Source: Oncomelania hupensis (taxonomy: Eukaryota > Mollusca > Gastropoda > Littorinimorpha > Pomatiopsidae). Taken from it: 64,000 nt of DNA. The stretch covers positions 21,605,037-21,669,036 of the forward strand of contig CM072525.1 of NCBI GenBank assembly GCA_036898135.1, in the 5' to 3' direction. Every line of letters begins with the position of its first letter. Positions within the stretch are counted from its first letter, which is position 1. The notes under the pieces are model-generated. The model saw nothing but the letters and a program-made list of their open reading frames with translations, searched no databases and was not told the origin of the DNA. The translations under genes were made by a program, and so were the position numbers. Of this stretch, positions 31,521-43,741 are shown in pieces.

Positions 31521-34500
31521 GTATAGTTAACTAATCAATCCTTTTACATTTCATTATTTGTCCTTTGTAGAAAGCATAATATGGATAGCTTTCTCTAACT
31601 AGAATGAAATGCTGGTTCACAGTGCTAGAAGCTTGGATTATCAATGTGCTGATGGCAGCCAGTCTCTTGTTATTAATATAAATTGTTTATTTGTTTTTTT
31701 TATTTAGCTACGTACTTATTTTCCCACCTAGGTTTGCCTTCACCCAGAGGTGAGTCAGTATGTAAGTCAAGTGTGCGAGTCTGTCAGACACCTGTTGAAG
31801 GAAAAAGCGATCAGCAGGGTGGACGTGGTCGTAATTTCATCTGACGCTCATCCGTTGGAAAGGTTTGTCTTCGATATCGGCGAAGCGTCGAAAGATTTTC
31901 CGTGAGTATGATCAGTTTATCCTGTTTTCAAGTTCTTCATGATGTTGATGGTCTGATGTTGGTGATGAAGATGAGAATGAAGAGAGAAAAAAAGGAAGTA
32001 GATAAACAAACAAAAGAAACAAGATGCAGATACTCATCTGATGATGAAAATATTGAATAACTGATGATCATGATCATAATTGATTTATGATTACTTGATT
32101 GGTTATTTGATTATTGGTTATTTGATTATTGGTTATTTGATTATTGTTTGTATGTAACATGACAACGCAGTGCAAAAACAATAGGTAGTAAAAGTAAATA
32201 CAGAAATCGTAATAATAATACTGAAATTTGCAAAAGCTAATACTGAAACTTCAAATTGAGGTTAGGCATGCCTGTGTATTACGTTTGTAAATAACTGTAC
32301 AATGTTTTTGTTGTTGCGTTATTGTTGATATTTTGTAGTGCAATTTATTTTATTTCCTTGTTTGGTATGCAGTGTGAGGGATGATCGCTATTTATTACAT
32401 CTGGAGCAATCTCTCAGAGCTTTGCTGCTCAAGCTCAATGTCTCAGACTCGTTATTACAACCCTTACCGCCAGGTACATTCAATGCTGGATTATATTCTG
32501 TAGCTTGAAAACCACTATCACAGCTGAATGTGAAGTGAACAATCATGTTGTTGATGATGATGGTGACTGCTGTTGCTGTATTGATGATAAGGATGATGAT
32601 GATGAGGATGATGATGATGAGGATGATGCTGTTGTGTTGATGAGGATGACGATGCTGATGCTGTTTGCTGCTGCTGTATTGATGATGACTATTGCTGCTG
32701 CTGTGTTGATGCTGATGACTATTGCTGCTGCTGTATTGATGATGAGGATGAGCTTCATGCCTCTTGTTCTTTTTTTAAAAACCCTTTTGAAACTTAGTCC
32801 TTTTATTCAACTGAATGATTGAACATTGAGGTTTAACGTCTACACCCACCATTGGCGATATGGCAGACGGGGATAACCATCCCAGGGAAAGATGGATAGG
32901 GACCTGAATCAACACTGAACCACCAAAGCAATCATACTGCTAAAATGGACAGTGAAAAATGGCCACATTTTATATCGCCCACCACGGGATTCAAACCTGG
33001 GTCATCGGTGTGCCAGGCGAACGCTCTACCAATTGAGCTACGGCGGTGGGACAGCCTTTTATTCCATTTCCACGATATCACACACAATTTCAAGAAACAT
33101 TTCTGATTTTTTTTTTGGTAAAATGGTACTAATTGGGGAATGCATGATTATGTTTGTTTTTGGTTTAATTGTTGAAAGTTCTGTGTAGATTGTAGCTGGA
33201 CCCTACACATCCATACCAAAGAGTCGGCAGCAGCAAGCTTAGATGACAGACTCACAGACAGAGTGAGTTCGTTTTAAATGTTATATCTTACTTCATTATA
33301 TACAGCTCAAAGCTGGAGTTTCTCAATTTTGTTTACACTGTACAAATAGTCTGAGTGTGCAGAGATTTTAGTTTTCAACAATGCTTAAAGCAGTGGAGTT
33401 GTTAACAATGGGCCAGTTTCCACTATGCAGACAATCTTGAGGCTAGCTGAGTATCAGAGATCTATAAAGCAGACCTGCCTACCTTACGATTTACTGATCA
33501 GTAGTTTTCCCTGTGAATTTCAGTAATTTTGCATTTTCCTTCAGTAATTCTACAGACATGAGTAAACGCGGTGTTTCTGAATAACCAAGGTATGAATAAA
33601 TTCACGGCACGTTTACTACTTAAAAAGCACAAAAAACCAGTTTTTAAAAGGATAGCAAAAAGAAGGAAACAATATCAAACAGATTTTTAAAAATGATTAC
33701 TTAGTATCATGTGTGACCATGGCATGCAACAAAAGATGAACCTGCACATCACTGACCCGGTTGTGATGAAGGATAACTGTTCCACAGAGTTTTATTTACA
33801 TTACAGGTGATTGACTCAAATGTCATTTTCATGATAAAGATGTGTAATTCACAGGAATAGGCACTACACATAAATTATGAATTCAAAGTTTGCCTTAAAA
33901 AACAAATTTTTTTAGTTTCATCAGCTGTCAAAATAAGGACTTGTAACTGTGAATATGTTTTTCCAATAACAATAGCACATTGTGAGGTTAATTTAATTAC
34001 AGTTGAAATCGACCTCACAGAAAAGACTACCCTGAACAAATTTTGCAGTTTTTTTAAAAACTGGTCCTTATATTGTGCCAGCTGCCTGGAGTAGGCACAT
34101 TTGAGATGGTCCAGCTCTTCTGGCCTGACATATCTGGTGTCTTCATGGCGAGATTTGAGGACCAGCCGCTTACAGACGTTTGCTCCTCCATGCCCAACTG
34201 AGAAGTCAGAATCGCACACAGAACAGTACACTTATTACACGTATAATTCTGGGCCATGTTTTTTGAAGCCACAAGACAAGGCCGCTTGTAATCCGAACGA
34301 AATACTTGCAACTGCAGCTTTTTCTTCTTCTTTTGCACTTGAACAATCTCTACACACTCAGTCTCTTCTGATTCGTAATCTGTCTCATGTAAACGTGCAA
34401 CTTTAGCCCTATTAGAACTTTCTCCACTCGCCATTTTCACTCAAGATCGGCGCGACAATCTAAGCTCGTAACGTTCGAGCATGTTCATTGGTTCACGACG

Positions 34501-34791
34501 TCCAATCACAACTCTCGAAACATTTGCTCTCATGCCAGGGCGGTTACTCTGTCGGCTTCTAGGCCTAGCAGACAACAATTTAACAAGTTTACACGGCTCT
34601 AAAAATTGCGTAGTTTTTCAATTGTTTTCTCCGTAATTTTGCATAAAATTTCGTACTCCCGTACTAGAGGGTGAAATTACGGAAGATTGCGGAAGGGTAG
34701 GCAGGTCTGATAAAGCTTAGGCTGTATATAGGCATATGCCCTTAGCAGCCTCTGACATTCAGAATGGGGTCAACATTGCTTTCTGACTGCC

Positions 34792-34824
<33 letters not shown>

Positions 34825-35139
34825 ATTGTTCTTATATAGCGCTTTTCCAGTTCAAGAGATGATCAGGGCGCTGTGCTCAGTAACTTTAGCAAAATCTCGA
34901 TTTGCGGCCATAGGTCTGTTAAACAGTGTTGAAACTTGGTTGAAAGGCTAGGTATTGCTTTGTAATGATATCGGTCATTCCTGCTGGGTCACCACCTACA
35001 CTCTGGTGACGTCGCTGGGTTGTGTTTCAGCAATTCCCATGGGTGGAAGCTGAGGAGTCGGAACAGCAGCTGCAAAATCCGAAATTGATCCCTCTGAAAT
35101 CCCTCCATTCCCATCTCTTCAGGGTATGCGGCACTTGTC

Positions 35140-35201
<62 letters not shown>

Positions 35202-36454
35202 GAGGGCAGTGAGAGAGAAAAGGGGGTCCAGAGGTAGAGGAGGAGGGAGGAGGAAAAGAGTATAGAGAGGAGGGGCAAAGAGAGAAAGGGGGGCATAGAT
35301 ATAGAAGGAGAGAGAGAGATAGATAAGATAACAGTTTTATTTTCCAAGGGTAAAAGAGTAAGTGCTGGGTGCACTTTTTTAACACCCTGCCCATAAGAAA
35401 CAAGAGCAAAGGGGAAGGAGAGTGAGATAAGAGAGGAGTGATAGAGGAAGGGTGACAGAGATGGTGTTATGCGGTTATTTATCAGTAGACAATTCAGCCG
35501 CGATGCTTGAATCTTGATAAATGTAACTTGAATTCGTTTATCCATGCATGCAGCCTGTTCACTCAGCAACAAGGCAGGAGTTGTCGTATACAGTTTTCCA
35601 ACTGTATTCAGCAAACATCAACAACTGCATACAAGACCGCTTTCCGAAAATCATTACAAAAATCATCCCTGCAAGCAGACGATGCATTACTTATATAGCC
35701 TCTCTGCAAACGAGAACAAATTCGAACATTCTAGCATGATGCAATAACATCCAATCAAAATAAAACTACGCACTGTCTTACATCATAGAACCTTCTTTAG
35801 GCTACAAGAATCACTTAGCTATTACGAGACCTATCTAGAAGCTTCGGTCAATAATAAACAAGTCATTCCAGAAAATTCTCAGCAATATCGACAGACGAAA
35901 ATGATCAACATTACACAACGCTTCTTCTAGCAACAGCGCAAAATCAAATCAAAGGTAAATACACACTATTGTTGCATGCTTTGCAAAACAAAATGATCGG
36001 ATCTATCGTGAGCGTCTCAATGGTAACAGATGGGGAGGGAGAGAAAGGGGAGGTTGGGGAAGAGGCAGAGATAGAGGGGGGGGAGGGGAACGGGGAGAGG
36101 GTTGGGGGAGAGTGAGGAAGTGTGTGTGTGTGAGTCAACAAGAGATGAAGAGAAAGCGATTTAGATGGGAGAGAGAGCCAAGGAAGAAAACGTGTTTGAA
36201 CGGGAAACAGGATGGAGAGAGACAGTAATTGGTGTTTTTCAGTTTGATGTTAACGCGTGTCATACATTTTCATCTACGTTTTTGTGATTTGATTATTTTC
36301 TCATCGTTTGTTTCTTTGTTTGATAATGATGTTTTATTTTTTATGGTTATTTTTTAGTTGTATGTGCTTCCTCGTATATTATGATAAGATTTTTTTTCTT
36401 CTGTTCTTTCTCCAGATACAGTTATATGCTGAAGAGAGTGACAAGAAAACTTAG
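31402..36454 (+). CDS. MAD2L2: MAD2L2 / REV7 HORMA-domain protein, 5' end not found
   Basis: REV7 is the HORMA adaptor that links REV3 and REV1 in translesion synthesis and acts in shieldin at double-strand breaks in the nucleus. Six exons (31402-31520, 31732-31901, 32373-32473, 33189-33262, 35031-35123, 36416-36454) join in frame to about 198 residues; human REV7 has 211. Recognisable blocks are [54 protein letters not shown] and LIPLKSL. The last two belong to the C-terminal safety-belt region in the family. About 13 N-terminal residues, including the start Met, are missing and must lie in an upstream exon I could not identify. It is divergent to DNPEP and convergent with KMT2C/D. Confidence 0.91.
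31732..31901 (+). CDS. MAD2L2: MAD2L2 exon
   Basis: Encodes [18 protein letters not shown] to EASKDFP (phase 2 end, CC|GTGAGT). It matches the human MSCHPELNQYIQDTLHCV...KFVFEI segment of the HORMA core. Confidence 0.9.
32097..32146 (+). repeat. 17-bp tandem repeat (3 units)
   Basis: GGTTATTTGATTATT repeated three times in a MAD2L2 intron. Confidence 0.85.
32373..32473 (+). CDS. MAD2L2: MAD2L2 exon
   Basis: Encodes [19 protein letters not shown] to LLQPLPP and ends on one base of the next codon. It corresponds to [21 protein letters not shown] in human REV7. Confidence 0.9.
32550..32760 (+). repeat. GAT/CTG trinucleotide-rich tract
   Basis: Mixed GATGAT, GAGGAT and CTGCTG runs in a MAD2L2 intron. 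It creates acidic open frames with no family resemblance. Confidence 0.88.
32815..33052 (-). mobile_element. tRNA-derived SINE (minus)
   Basis: On the minus strand 33052-32985 reads a tRNA-like head: A box TAGCTCAATTGGTAGAGCG and B box GGTTTGAATCC. The stem halves CCGCCG and GGTGGGC resemble an Ala-type tRNA. A non-tRNA body of about 170 bp follows. It lies in the intron between two MAD2L2 exons. Confidence 0.8.
33189..33262 (+). CDS. MAD2L2: MAD2L2 exon
   Basis: Acceptor TGTGTAG, then [18 protein letters not shown] to RLTDR. It matches GCTFTVLVHTREAATRN of the human protein. Ends in phase 0 at AGA|GTGAGT. Confidence 0.9.
33470..34709 (-). mobile_element. hAT-like element 1 with transposase N-terminal part
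   Basis: 1240 bp with perfect terminal CAGACCTGCCTACC inverted repeats and a perfect 6-bp target duplication ATAAAG (33464-33469, 34710-34715). On the minus strand from 34438 a frame starts [18 protein letters not shown]. After frameshifts comes a BED-type zinc-finger fragment, [15 protein letters not shown] (about 34190-34231). The DDE catalytic core is missing. It lies in the MAD2L2 intron between 33262 and 35031, in opposite orientation. Confidence 0.85.
34793..34860 (-). repeat. (ATT)n with LINE/SINE-type 3' tail (minus)
   Basis: On the minus strand GAACTGGAAAAGCGCTATAT precedes AATAATAAT, a typical LINE/SINE 3' end. The same tail is at 48745-48775. Confidence 0.7.
35031..35123 (+). CDS. 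MAD2L2: MAD2L2 exon (safety-belt region)
   Basis: Encodes [19 protein letters not shown] to HSHLFR, matching [23 protein letters not shown]. The donor is AGG|GTATGC. A (GA)n tract begins about 19 nt into the intron. Confidence 0.91.
35142..35200 (+). repeat. (GA)n microsatellite beside a MAD2L2 splice donor
   Basis: About 29 pure GA units beginning 19 nt after the donor at 35124. Confidence 0.97.
36416..36454 (+). CDS. MAD2L2: MAD2L2 last exon and stop
   Basis: After acceptor TTTCTCCAG the exon encodes [12 protein letters not shown] and TAG, matching KMQLYVEERAHKGS at the human C-terminus. Confidence 0.9.
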   Translation: MQLYAEESDKKT

Positions 36455-36867
36455 CAGTTATATTTAATAATTTCTACAAAATTTTTCTCGTGCCATGCTT
36501 TGCTTTGAAAAAAAAAATTGTAAAAAAAAATTTATGGTAATTAATTTGGTAGGTTTTACAAATTGTGTATAATTGTTTTGTAACCCATTTGTAAATTAAT
36601 TAATGTTGTGTTCTGTCTGGAGATCTCCATTAATTTGATCACTCACTCTCTTTCTCTCTCTCGTGTGTGTGTGTGTATTTTCTGGAGTGAATGTGATCTT
36701 TAGAATTGCAGAGTAAATCAAATGTGTGTATTTCTTCCTTTTTTCCCAACACTCCACCCCAGCCCACTTCCTCCTCCACCCAATCCGTATTCCCAATTTA
36801 GTTTGGAAATTGTCAGTGGTCATAACTATTTCTTCATTATTTCAATGTTGATGTCATCTCCCCAACC

Positions 36868-37393
36868 ACCCCCGTTGGGGTGCCGGGGGTTTCAGTATAA
36901 ATAGTATCCCCACTTTCTGGAAATTTAGTGCTTTAAATTCCCACTGTCGCTGTCTTTCTCATTTGCTCTTTCTCATTCCTGCACTTTTCTATCAATCTGC
37001 TATACTTTCGTCTTCTTCGCTAGACCAATCTCCTACCTTTTTTCTTGAAAACTCTTCCGGGACAAGACTCCTTGTTTGTGTATGAGGTCTGTTTGGATCA
37101 TCTTGGGAATATTGGACGCTTTCTGCCAGGTGGTCAATAGGGCTTCCTATGATGTTATTATTTAGCAATGTTGGCATTTTATATGTATGTGTTTTGTTGA
37201 TAATTTATAATGATGTTTGTATTCTATTGTAAACGGGGGTTCGATAAGTTGGGGTGAAGCCTCAGCCGTCCCCTGCGTGGGATGTCTTTATTGTAAAGTG
37301 ACTGGCTGGTGGAGAGCTTTCGGTTTTACCACTAGGGTTGTTTCAGCAGATCTTTTATGCGGATCGGGGGTTGTCCGGTCCTGATTTGGCTCG
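36868..37393 (-). repeat. Interspersed repeat S, full reversed copy
   Basis: Reverse complement of the unit at 4706-5253, from the CCCCGTTGGGG hairpin end to GATTTGGCTC. It lies downstream of the MAD2L2 stop, possibly in its 3'UTR. Confidence 0.8.
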
Positions 37394-38385
37394 GAAGAGT
37401 CCGCTGGGCCTAAAGCAATAATAATGTAATGTAATGTAATCTCCCCAACCATTCTCCACAATTTACAGTAGGTTACTCTTGTGGGCCTACATTCATTTCT
37501 TTTGCATGAGCAATATACTGATCTTAACCAAAGAGTAGAGTTGAAAGTGGTGCAAACAAAAATGAGAGAGAGAGAGAGAGAAAGAGAGAGATCCGAATGT
37601 ATAATGAATATAGGTCTGATCCAGAATTGACGAATTTAGTGTAAATGATGAAAGGGGGATAAATGTGTTTATCGTGCATCCAGTTGTAACAATGTCAGAT
37701 CCATAGATTTTTTTGTTTTAACTGGGGATATTTTGTCTCCTTATTTTAATGATTATTCTGAACGTAATATTTGAAAGTTTGGCAGCAAGTTCTACTGTGT
37801 ATATTGATTTTATTCTGTGATCTTCTGTTCGCATGCTTTTAAAAAGTTGTTTATATCATGTTTGTTTAGGAAGTAATTTTATTACTGCTTGGAAAGAATA
37901 CTGCTCATTCACATAGCACTTTTCAATCCAGGCAGCATCATGGTATAATTAAATGCATTATAATTTATTAATGTTATATTTATTTATGTGTTATTATTAT
38001 TATCTTTTTCTTTTAAGTTATAATACAATTATGTATTTTAATGTACATATTATGTATGTTTATTTTTATGTATACAATTTTGTGTGCATATGTTTAATGC
38101 TAGGGGTATATGTATTGAAAAGAGTGTGTGTGGGTTTTCATGCATGGCGGCAACATAGTCACTTGTTTGCTGGCGTTTTATTTTGCGGGACAAATGTTGG
38201 AGGTCTGAGGAGATGACCATTGTTGGTTTGTGCCTTTGAATAATCAAAGACAGCAGCATCAAATCAAAATCAAATGAAATGTTCACTCGTTTGTTATTTA
38301 GTTTTGTAAGAAATAATGAAAAATAGAGAATGCATGTTACAAACATGTTTGTTTATGCATAAAAGAAAGGCAATCCAAATTAAAA

Positions 38386-38402
38386 TTTATTAAAGATTTA
38401 TT
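38386..38402 (-). promoter_or_regulatory. Candidate KMT2C/D polyadenylation signals
   Basis: Two AATAAA hexamers on the minus strand 11 nt apart, at the low-coordinate end of the repeat-poor block. Position fits a 3' end but no transcript evidence is available. Confidence 0.3.
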
Positions 38403-41400
38403 ATTGTCAATCCATTCAAACATAAAAAAAGCCACTTCTGGACATGCTAAACAAAGTGAGAAAGAAAAAAAAAGAGTAGTAACTATTGGATGGTATTCCA
38501 CAGTTATTCCACTGCAACAAATAAACTACATTTGCGCCCCCATAACTATCTGTACTCCAGAAAGTAGAAACCACCTTGGAAAAAATAAATCAAATGCTTA
38601 TAAAAACACACTAATATTACATGAAAAATTGCCACCAATAGCATATTTATTATGAAAAACCCACACGCACTCACAAACATATTTTTGCATTTTGGTTTTA
38701 AACTAAAATAAATGGAACAAAATTCTTTGAAGAAACAAGTACAAAAATACAAATAGATACCTAAAATGATATTGAAAACAGTAGGTGCAATATTCCATGT
38801 GTTGTCTACCAAGATGGAATACATTGATAAGATGATATAGGAAAGTTGAAATATGGGACACTGTGTTTCACAACTGTACATGTGTAATCTGATTTACTGA
38901 CAAGAGAGAAACGCCATTTCCTCTAAATATATTATTTCCGTATTAAAAAACCATATGAATGCAACATGAAATGAAAAATACAATGACTGGATGTATCGCG
39001 CACTATGTCCAATAGGAAAATGAAACGTACCAACCTATTTACTTCAGCGTGATACTGGACTAAAACCACCAAATGAAATTCAAGAGGTATGTACAATACA
39101 ACTATGACCAAATACCACACTCATTAATAACATTTCTATATATTTTTTTTTTGTCCCCACAGAACACTTTTCTCCTTTTTTATTTATGCGCTGATAAAGT
39201 CGTGAGCAACAACATTATGACAAGAGAATTCAAAACAAGAGATCTACAAAATTGGTCAAACTCTGACATCAAAACAATACAAAAACGCTTTGGCAACCGT
39301 TCAAAATGTGTGTATGGCAAGAACCTGTCTTTCACACTCCACAATCGACAACAACTAAAGTCAGAAAGAAAAGTTTTTGTTTTTTTTATCTTTGAAAGAA
39401 AATGCACAAATGTGAAGAAAGGGACCAAAGAAAGTTGAAGACTGAAAGAGGGGGAGGGGGGAAATAAGGTTAAGTTGAACCGTCAGCCATAAAGCAGCTG
39501 GGTCAAAACATTTAGGGAAGGAAAAAAAAAACATTCCACAACATAACATTGAAAAGAAAAAAAACAAACTCTCATGGTAGATGGGAGGGAGACGGTCATC
39601 ATAAAACAGGACGCCATAGAGTTGTGTCAAAAAGAAAGAAACAAAATAAACAGAAAATGCCCGCAGTAATGCGCGATCATCATCATCTACCATCATCACA
39701 ATTCTTGTCTGTGTCACAGTAACGCATATTGGTGATTGGCCTATCCAAAAAAAGCAAAATTACAAAGCGCGGCTCCACAATTATAAAGATCTGTCCCACA
39801 GCCTTGACTCCTGATCCTGCTGGGTTATGAATCCATCGCTACGGTTGTTTCATTTCAGTTCAGGTTAATTTCACAACGGCAGGCACTGACACCGAAATGC
39901 ACAATCAGTATGTTTTTAAAAGGACGACACATCACTGAGACAGGTTTTCAACACCTGTTCGTATGTTTTACAACACAATTTGCCACCCAAAGCAACTTAT
40001 AAAACGCACTGGGTTCCAGTTCAAAAACATTACAGTCTACGTTCTGTGTTCAACAAACCACTTCCATACTACATTTTACACTGTACAACATTATACATAT
40101 ATACACAAATCTGAAGCAAACAATACAGTAACAATGTGAATAATAGAAAGACTAAATTTGAATTTCGACACACATATACAACTAGAACGCTATCAGTATT
40201 GCTAGTAAGGATGGTTATAAATAATGCTCCTCTCAACACTGCAGATATCCAACGAGTCGTGACTATCAAGAAGTGAACAGATCCTGTAAATAACATTATC
40301 AATAGTGTACATAGTGTGAACAAGTCGTCCTGCATCAGTAAATATTGATGCTAAAAGTCAACACTGTATAGTATACTAAATAGGCAAACAAGCTGTCGCA
40401 GGTCCATTGAACCAATTTTTTAGGTTTTTTTTTTTTTTTTTCTAATGGAGTGGAGGAAGGATTTTATTTTCAGTCTTTTTCTGTTTGGGGGGAGGGGGGA
40501 GGGGTAAACAAAAATTTGTTTGTTCCAATTTTTCTTGCTTTCTTTTAATCCAAATAACTGTACATCCTAATTAAAAATATATTTAAAAAAAAGCCTGACT
40601 CCCCATACTGGATTGCAGCGATTAAATGTTATAAATCTATTAATGACAAAACATGGCATAAAGGCAAGAATACCACACAAAATGCCTGAAGTCCCCCATA
40701 GTTCTAAACCTACCACTGTAAAATGTACACAATCAGCAACTACACAAATCCATCATTCCAAAAAGATTTAAATAGACATTTGACTCTTCACAATATATCT
40801 ACATAATTTATATAACTGAACAATGTTTCTGCATAATAGTCAAATCGGCTGAATGATCAGTATTCACACACTATTGAACATTTAGTCTAAAATCACTTTG
40901 GTGAATAGATGTTAAATAAAATTTAAATGTAAAAAAAGTAACAGCACACCAGTTGTCCGAAGAAAATTTTAGCGAAAGACCTATTATGTGGCAAACGCTA
41001 TAAAATGATAAAACACCCCCACATAGACTTGAAACCAGTAATATGAAAACAACAACACCGCACTAGATATAATGTTACATTAATCATGTATATGTATCAA
41101 AAGAATAATATATATAGCAGTAGTAGTGATAATTTTAATTAAAAAAAAAAAAAGAAAGTCCAGATTACACAAAGTCCATACAACATAAATGGGGGGAAAA
41201 AAAATTGCTGCCGTTTTTAAACTTGGAGGAAGATCATTGTACTTAACTTCTCCCATCGTTTCAATGTATCGCACCGTCTCCTTTCTCCATATATATACAC
41301 ACATGTAGCACACCTTCACAAGTTCAACACAAATTGCCAAAGTCATAAAACATTAATTTTTGCTTTGAGTTTGAATCTGAAGACAATCCATAAACTCATC

Positions 41401-42904
41401 ATCATCGTTATCACCACCCTCATCATTGTTATCGTCACCACCATTATCATTATAAAACACAAAATCGTTTTTCTTCTTCTTTGGGGTCAAAGAATGACCT
41501 TTTTTCCCCCCCTTTTCTCTCCATCCAAAGTAGCCAAGCTGCCTAGAAACACGAAGAATGTGTGAGAATTTGTTGCCTTCTATTGCTCATCATGCCGCAT
41601 TACATGCAAAACATTATTAAAGTCGTCTACGTAACACAACATCATACTAGTTTTTCACATTATAAACACAGCTACCTTTTCCTAAATGCATAATGTTTTG
41701 TTGCTTTTTTTTTCTCAAACACACGGAAAATCTACAGCGAGTATATATGCATTACACAAAATAATGTTTTGACATTTGATTTCATGAAATGTTTCCAACT
41801 CTGAAGAAACCACTGGAAACTGCTAAGTAGAAGAAAGAAAATGAATCTTTCCACTTATAATAAAAATATAATTGTGTAATTTTTGGAGACACTGAATATG
41901 AAAATAACATTTTTTGCTGTGTGTTAACATGTTAACATTGATTATTTCGCTGTTAAGAAAAACCAAACCACACACACCTAAACCAGGAGGTTACAAACCT
42001 GGTCAACATTACAGCTATCAATAAAGACATCATTCATTGGAAACAATAACTTCCAAGTTTTTAACAAAGTTACAAGGTTTTGCGCAGGACTGGGTACTCA
42101 AGTTTGTATAAAAAACCCACACAATTAAATATAGTACACTAAATTTACAGTAACTAGTATATAGTACTTCGTACACGGAATTTACACAGGACATTAGGTA
42201 CATTGATTTTGAGTACACTGAACCTCACAATTCTGTCTGTCACAGACACACATAACTCAAGAAGAATCAGAATCGTGATAAAATAGAATAGCATGTAGAA
42301 AACAAACAATATTGTCTTTAGTCGCATGGATGATATTTACAGTGCTGGATAATATAAAAATAGTCTAACCAGTCTTGTGAGTAATGAATGAATTACATTC
42401 ATTCTACATTTTTCTATGCAATGATTCTCAACCATAGATACAATCTGTACACACTTTTTTACGGACCTTTATATATTTTTTTTGTTTGTTTTGCTTTTAT
42501 TTCTGTTAATAAAAAAATACCATAGTTCACATAATCTGTACACAGTTTATTATTTCCATATTTTTCCTTTAAAAAAAAAGAATTCTTGCCGTTTTCCTCC
42601 TCTCACTATTATTGTTTCTAGTCGCTGATATCAATAAAAGTACATGTCCCCTATTATACATATCCACCTATAAAGCCGTCCCCTATTATACATTTCCACC
42701 TATGAAGCCAGACACCGTTGATTAGATGAATGTGACAAAAGTCGATGATGCTAACAGTTTTATGGTCAAATTTGGTGTGAAAAATGAACCCTTTCCACTC
42801 TCAATGGAGTAAATCTGACATTTCCTATATGCTCGCTTTCTTTGGTATTCTTCATTATTCTCTTTGTATAGTAGTCTTCATTATTCTCTATGGTATTCTG
42901 CGTT

Positions 42905-42930
42905 TCTCTCTCTCTCTCTCTCTCTCTCTG
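42905..42930 (+). repeat. (CT)n microsatellite
   Basis: About 13 CT units. Confidence 0.9.
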
Positions 42931-43648
42931 GTATAAGGAATTCCATGCTTTTCTCTGTTCTTTTTCCTCCAGCATTCTTATCCATCCATGCCTACAGATA
43001 ACAACCGCAGTAAATGCTGCCCTACAAATGACCGACACAATTTGCGGGGAGTTTGCAAATCATTTCCATCATTTGTAGCAGATATCCATTGTGACTTTCT
43101 AGCAGTGCTTCTCCCATCTTGTTTCTTCTTCATCATCGATAACTACCTCATCCATCTTTGTTTTATTTTAGGCATGTTTCTCCTTCACTTCTTTATCAAT
43201 AATGACGGCGTAGAAATCATGAAATTCAATGCTCATCTGCCTCGTCATCAAGAAACATCTATCTGTTGTGTCATTTCAGGCATGTTACATGCTTCTTCGT
43301 TGATACTTCTGCTTGGCAAATCATTAATGCTTATTGTCACAGTTTAGAACCAAAGTCTTCCAACCTAGTCCAACAACTATTGTTCACTACTCTAGTTGCT
43401 ACTTTGTTGGTATAAATTTGTTGGCAAAACATTTTGGTAGCACCTTCTGTTAAATTATCTTGGTCACCATCATTTTGAATCTGTGTTTTTTTTTAAAATG
43501 TTATTTTGACTGGGTGTCTGATGAACTGTGGAGCGGAAGTTTAAATCACGCCACGATGCTAGGGATTTTTATATTCAGAAAAAAGTCACAGCATCGTTGG
43601 TGCTGGATTTCTTTGACTGATTTTTCGGATGAGATAATGCACAGAGAT

Positions 43649-43741
43649 TTAATTCATCCACTTGCGACAGCAGCCAGCCCCACACAGGCAGGGAATCTTG
43701 TGCTGGTCGTCCTCAAAGTCAAATTTGTAGTCGTAGGTCAG
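43649..43741 (-). CDS. KMT2C: KMT2C/D last exon, post-SET and stop
   Basis: Encodes LTYDYKFDFEDDQHKIPC to KWMN followed by TAA. YDY holds the catalytic Tyr. The post-SET zinc motif reads CLCGAGCCRKWMN where most relatives have C-C-GA-NC, so an extra Cys sits beside the zinc ligand. Confidence 0.97.
   Translation of the reverse strand: MTYDYKFDFEDDQHKIPCLCGAGCCRKWMN

Larger units (their letters stand above)
37394..43648 (-). other. Repeat-poor AT-rich stretch, possible long KMT2C/D 3'UTR
   Basis: From about 38200 to the KMT2C/D stop I see none of the TE families that fill the rest of the window, only a short (CT)n at 42905-42930. On the minus strand AATAAA signals occur at 38397-38402 and 38386-38391. 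This is consistent with a 5-kb 3'UTR, but that is inference. Confidence 0.35.

Noticed and set aside
32505..32822. Acidic Asp-rich protein in a MAD2L2 intron
   Set aside because: It is a translation of GAT/CTG repeats, inside an intron, with no homologous counterpart recognised.
34054..34440. Intact host zinc-finger gene
   Set aside because: The frame breaks within the zinc-finger region and the sequence lies between perfect transposon termini, so it is a transposase remnant.
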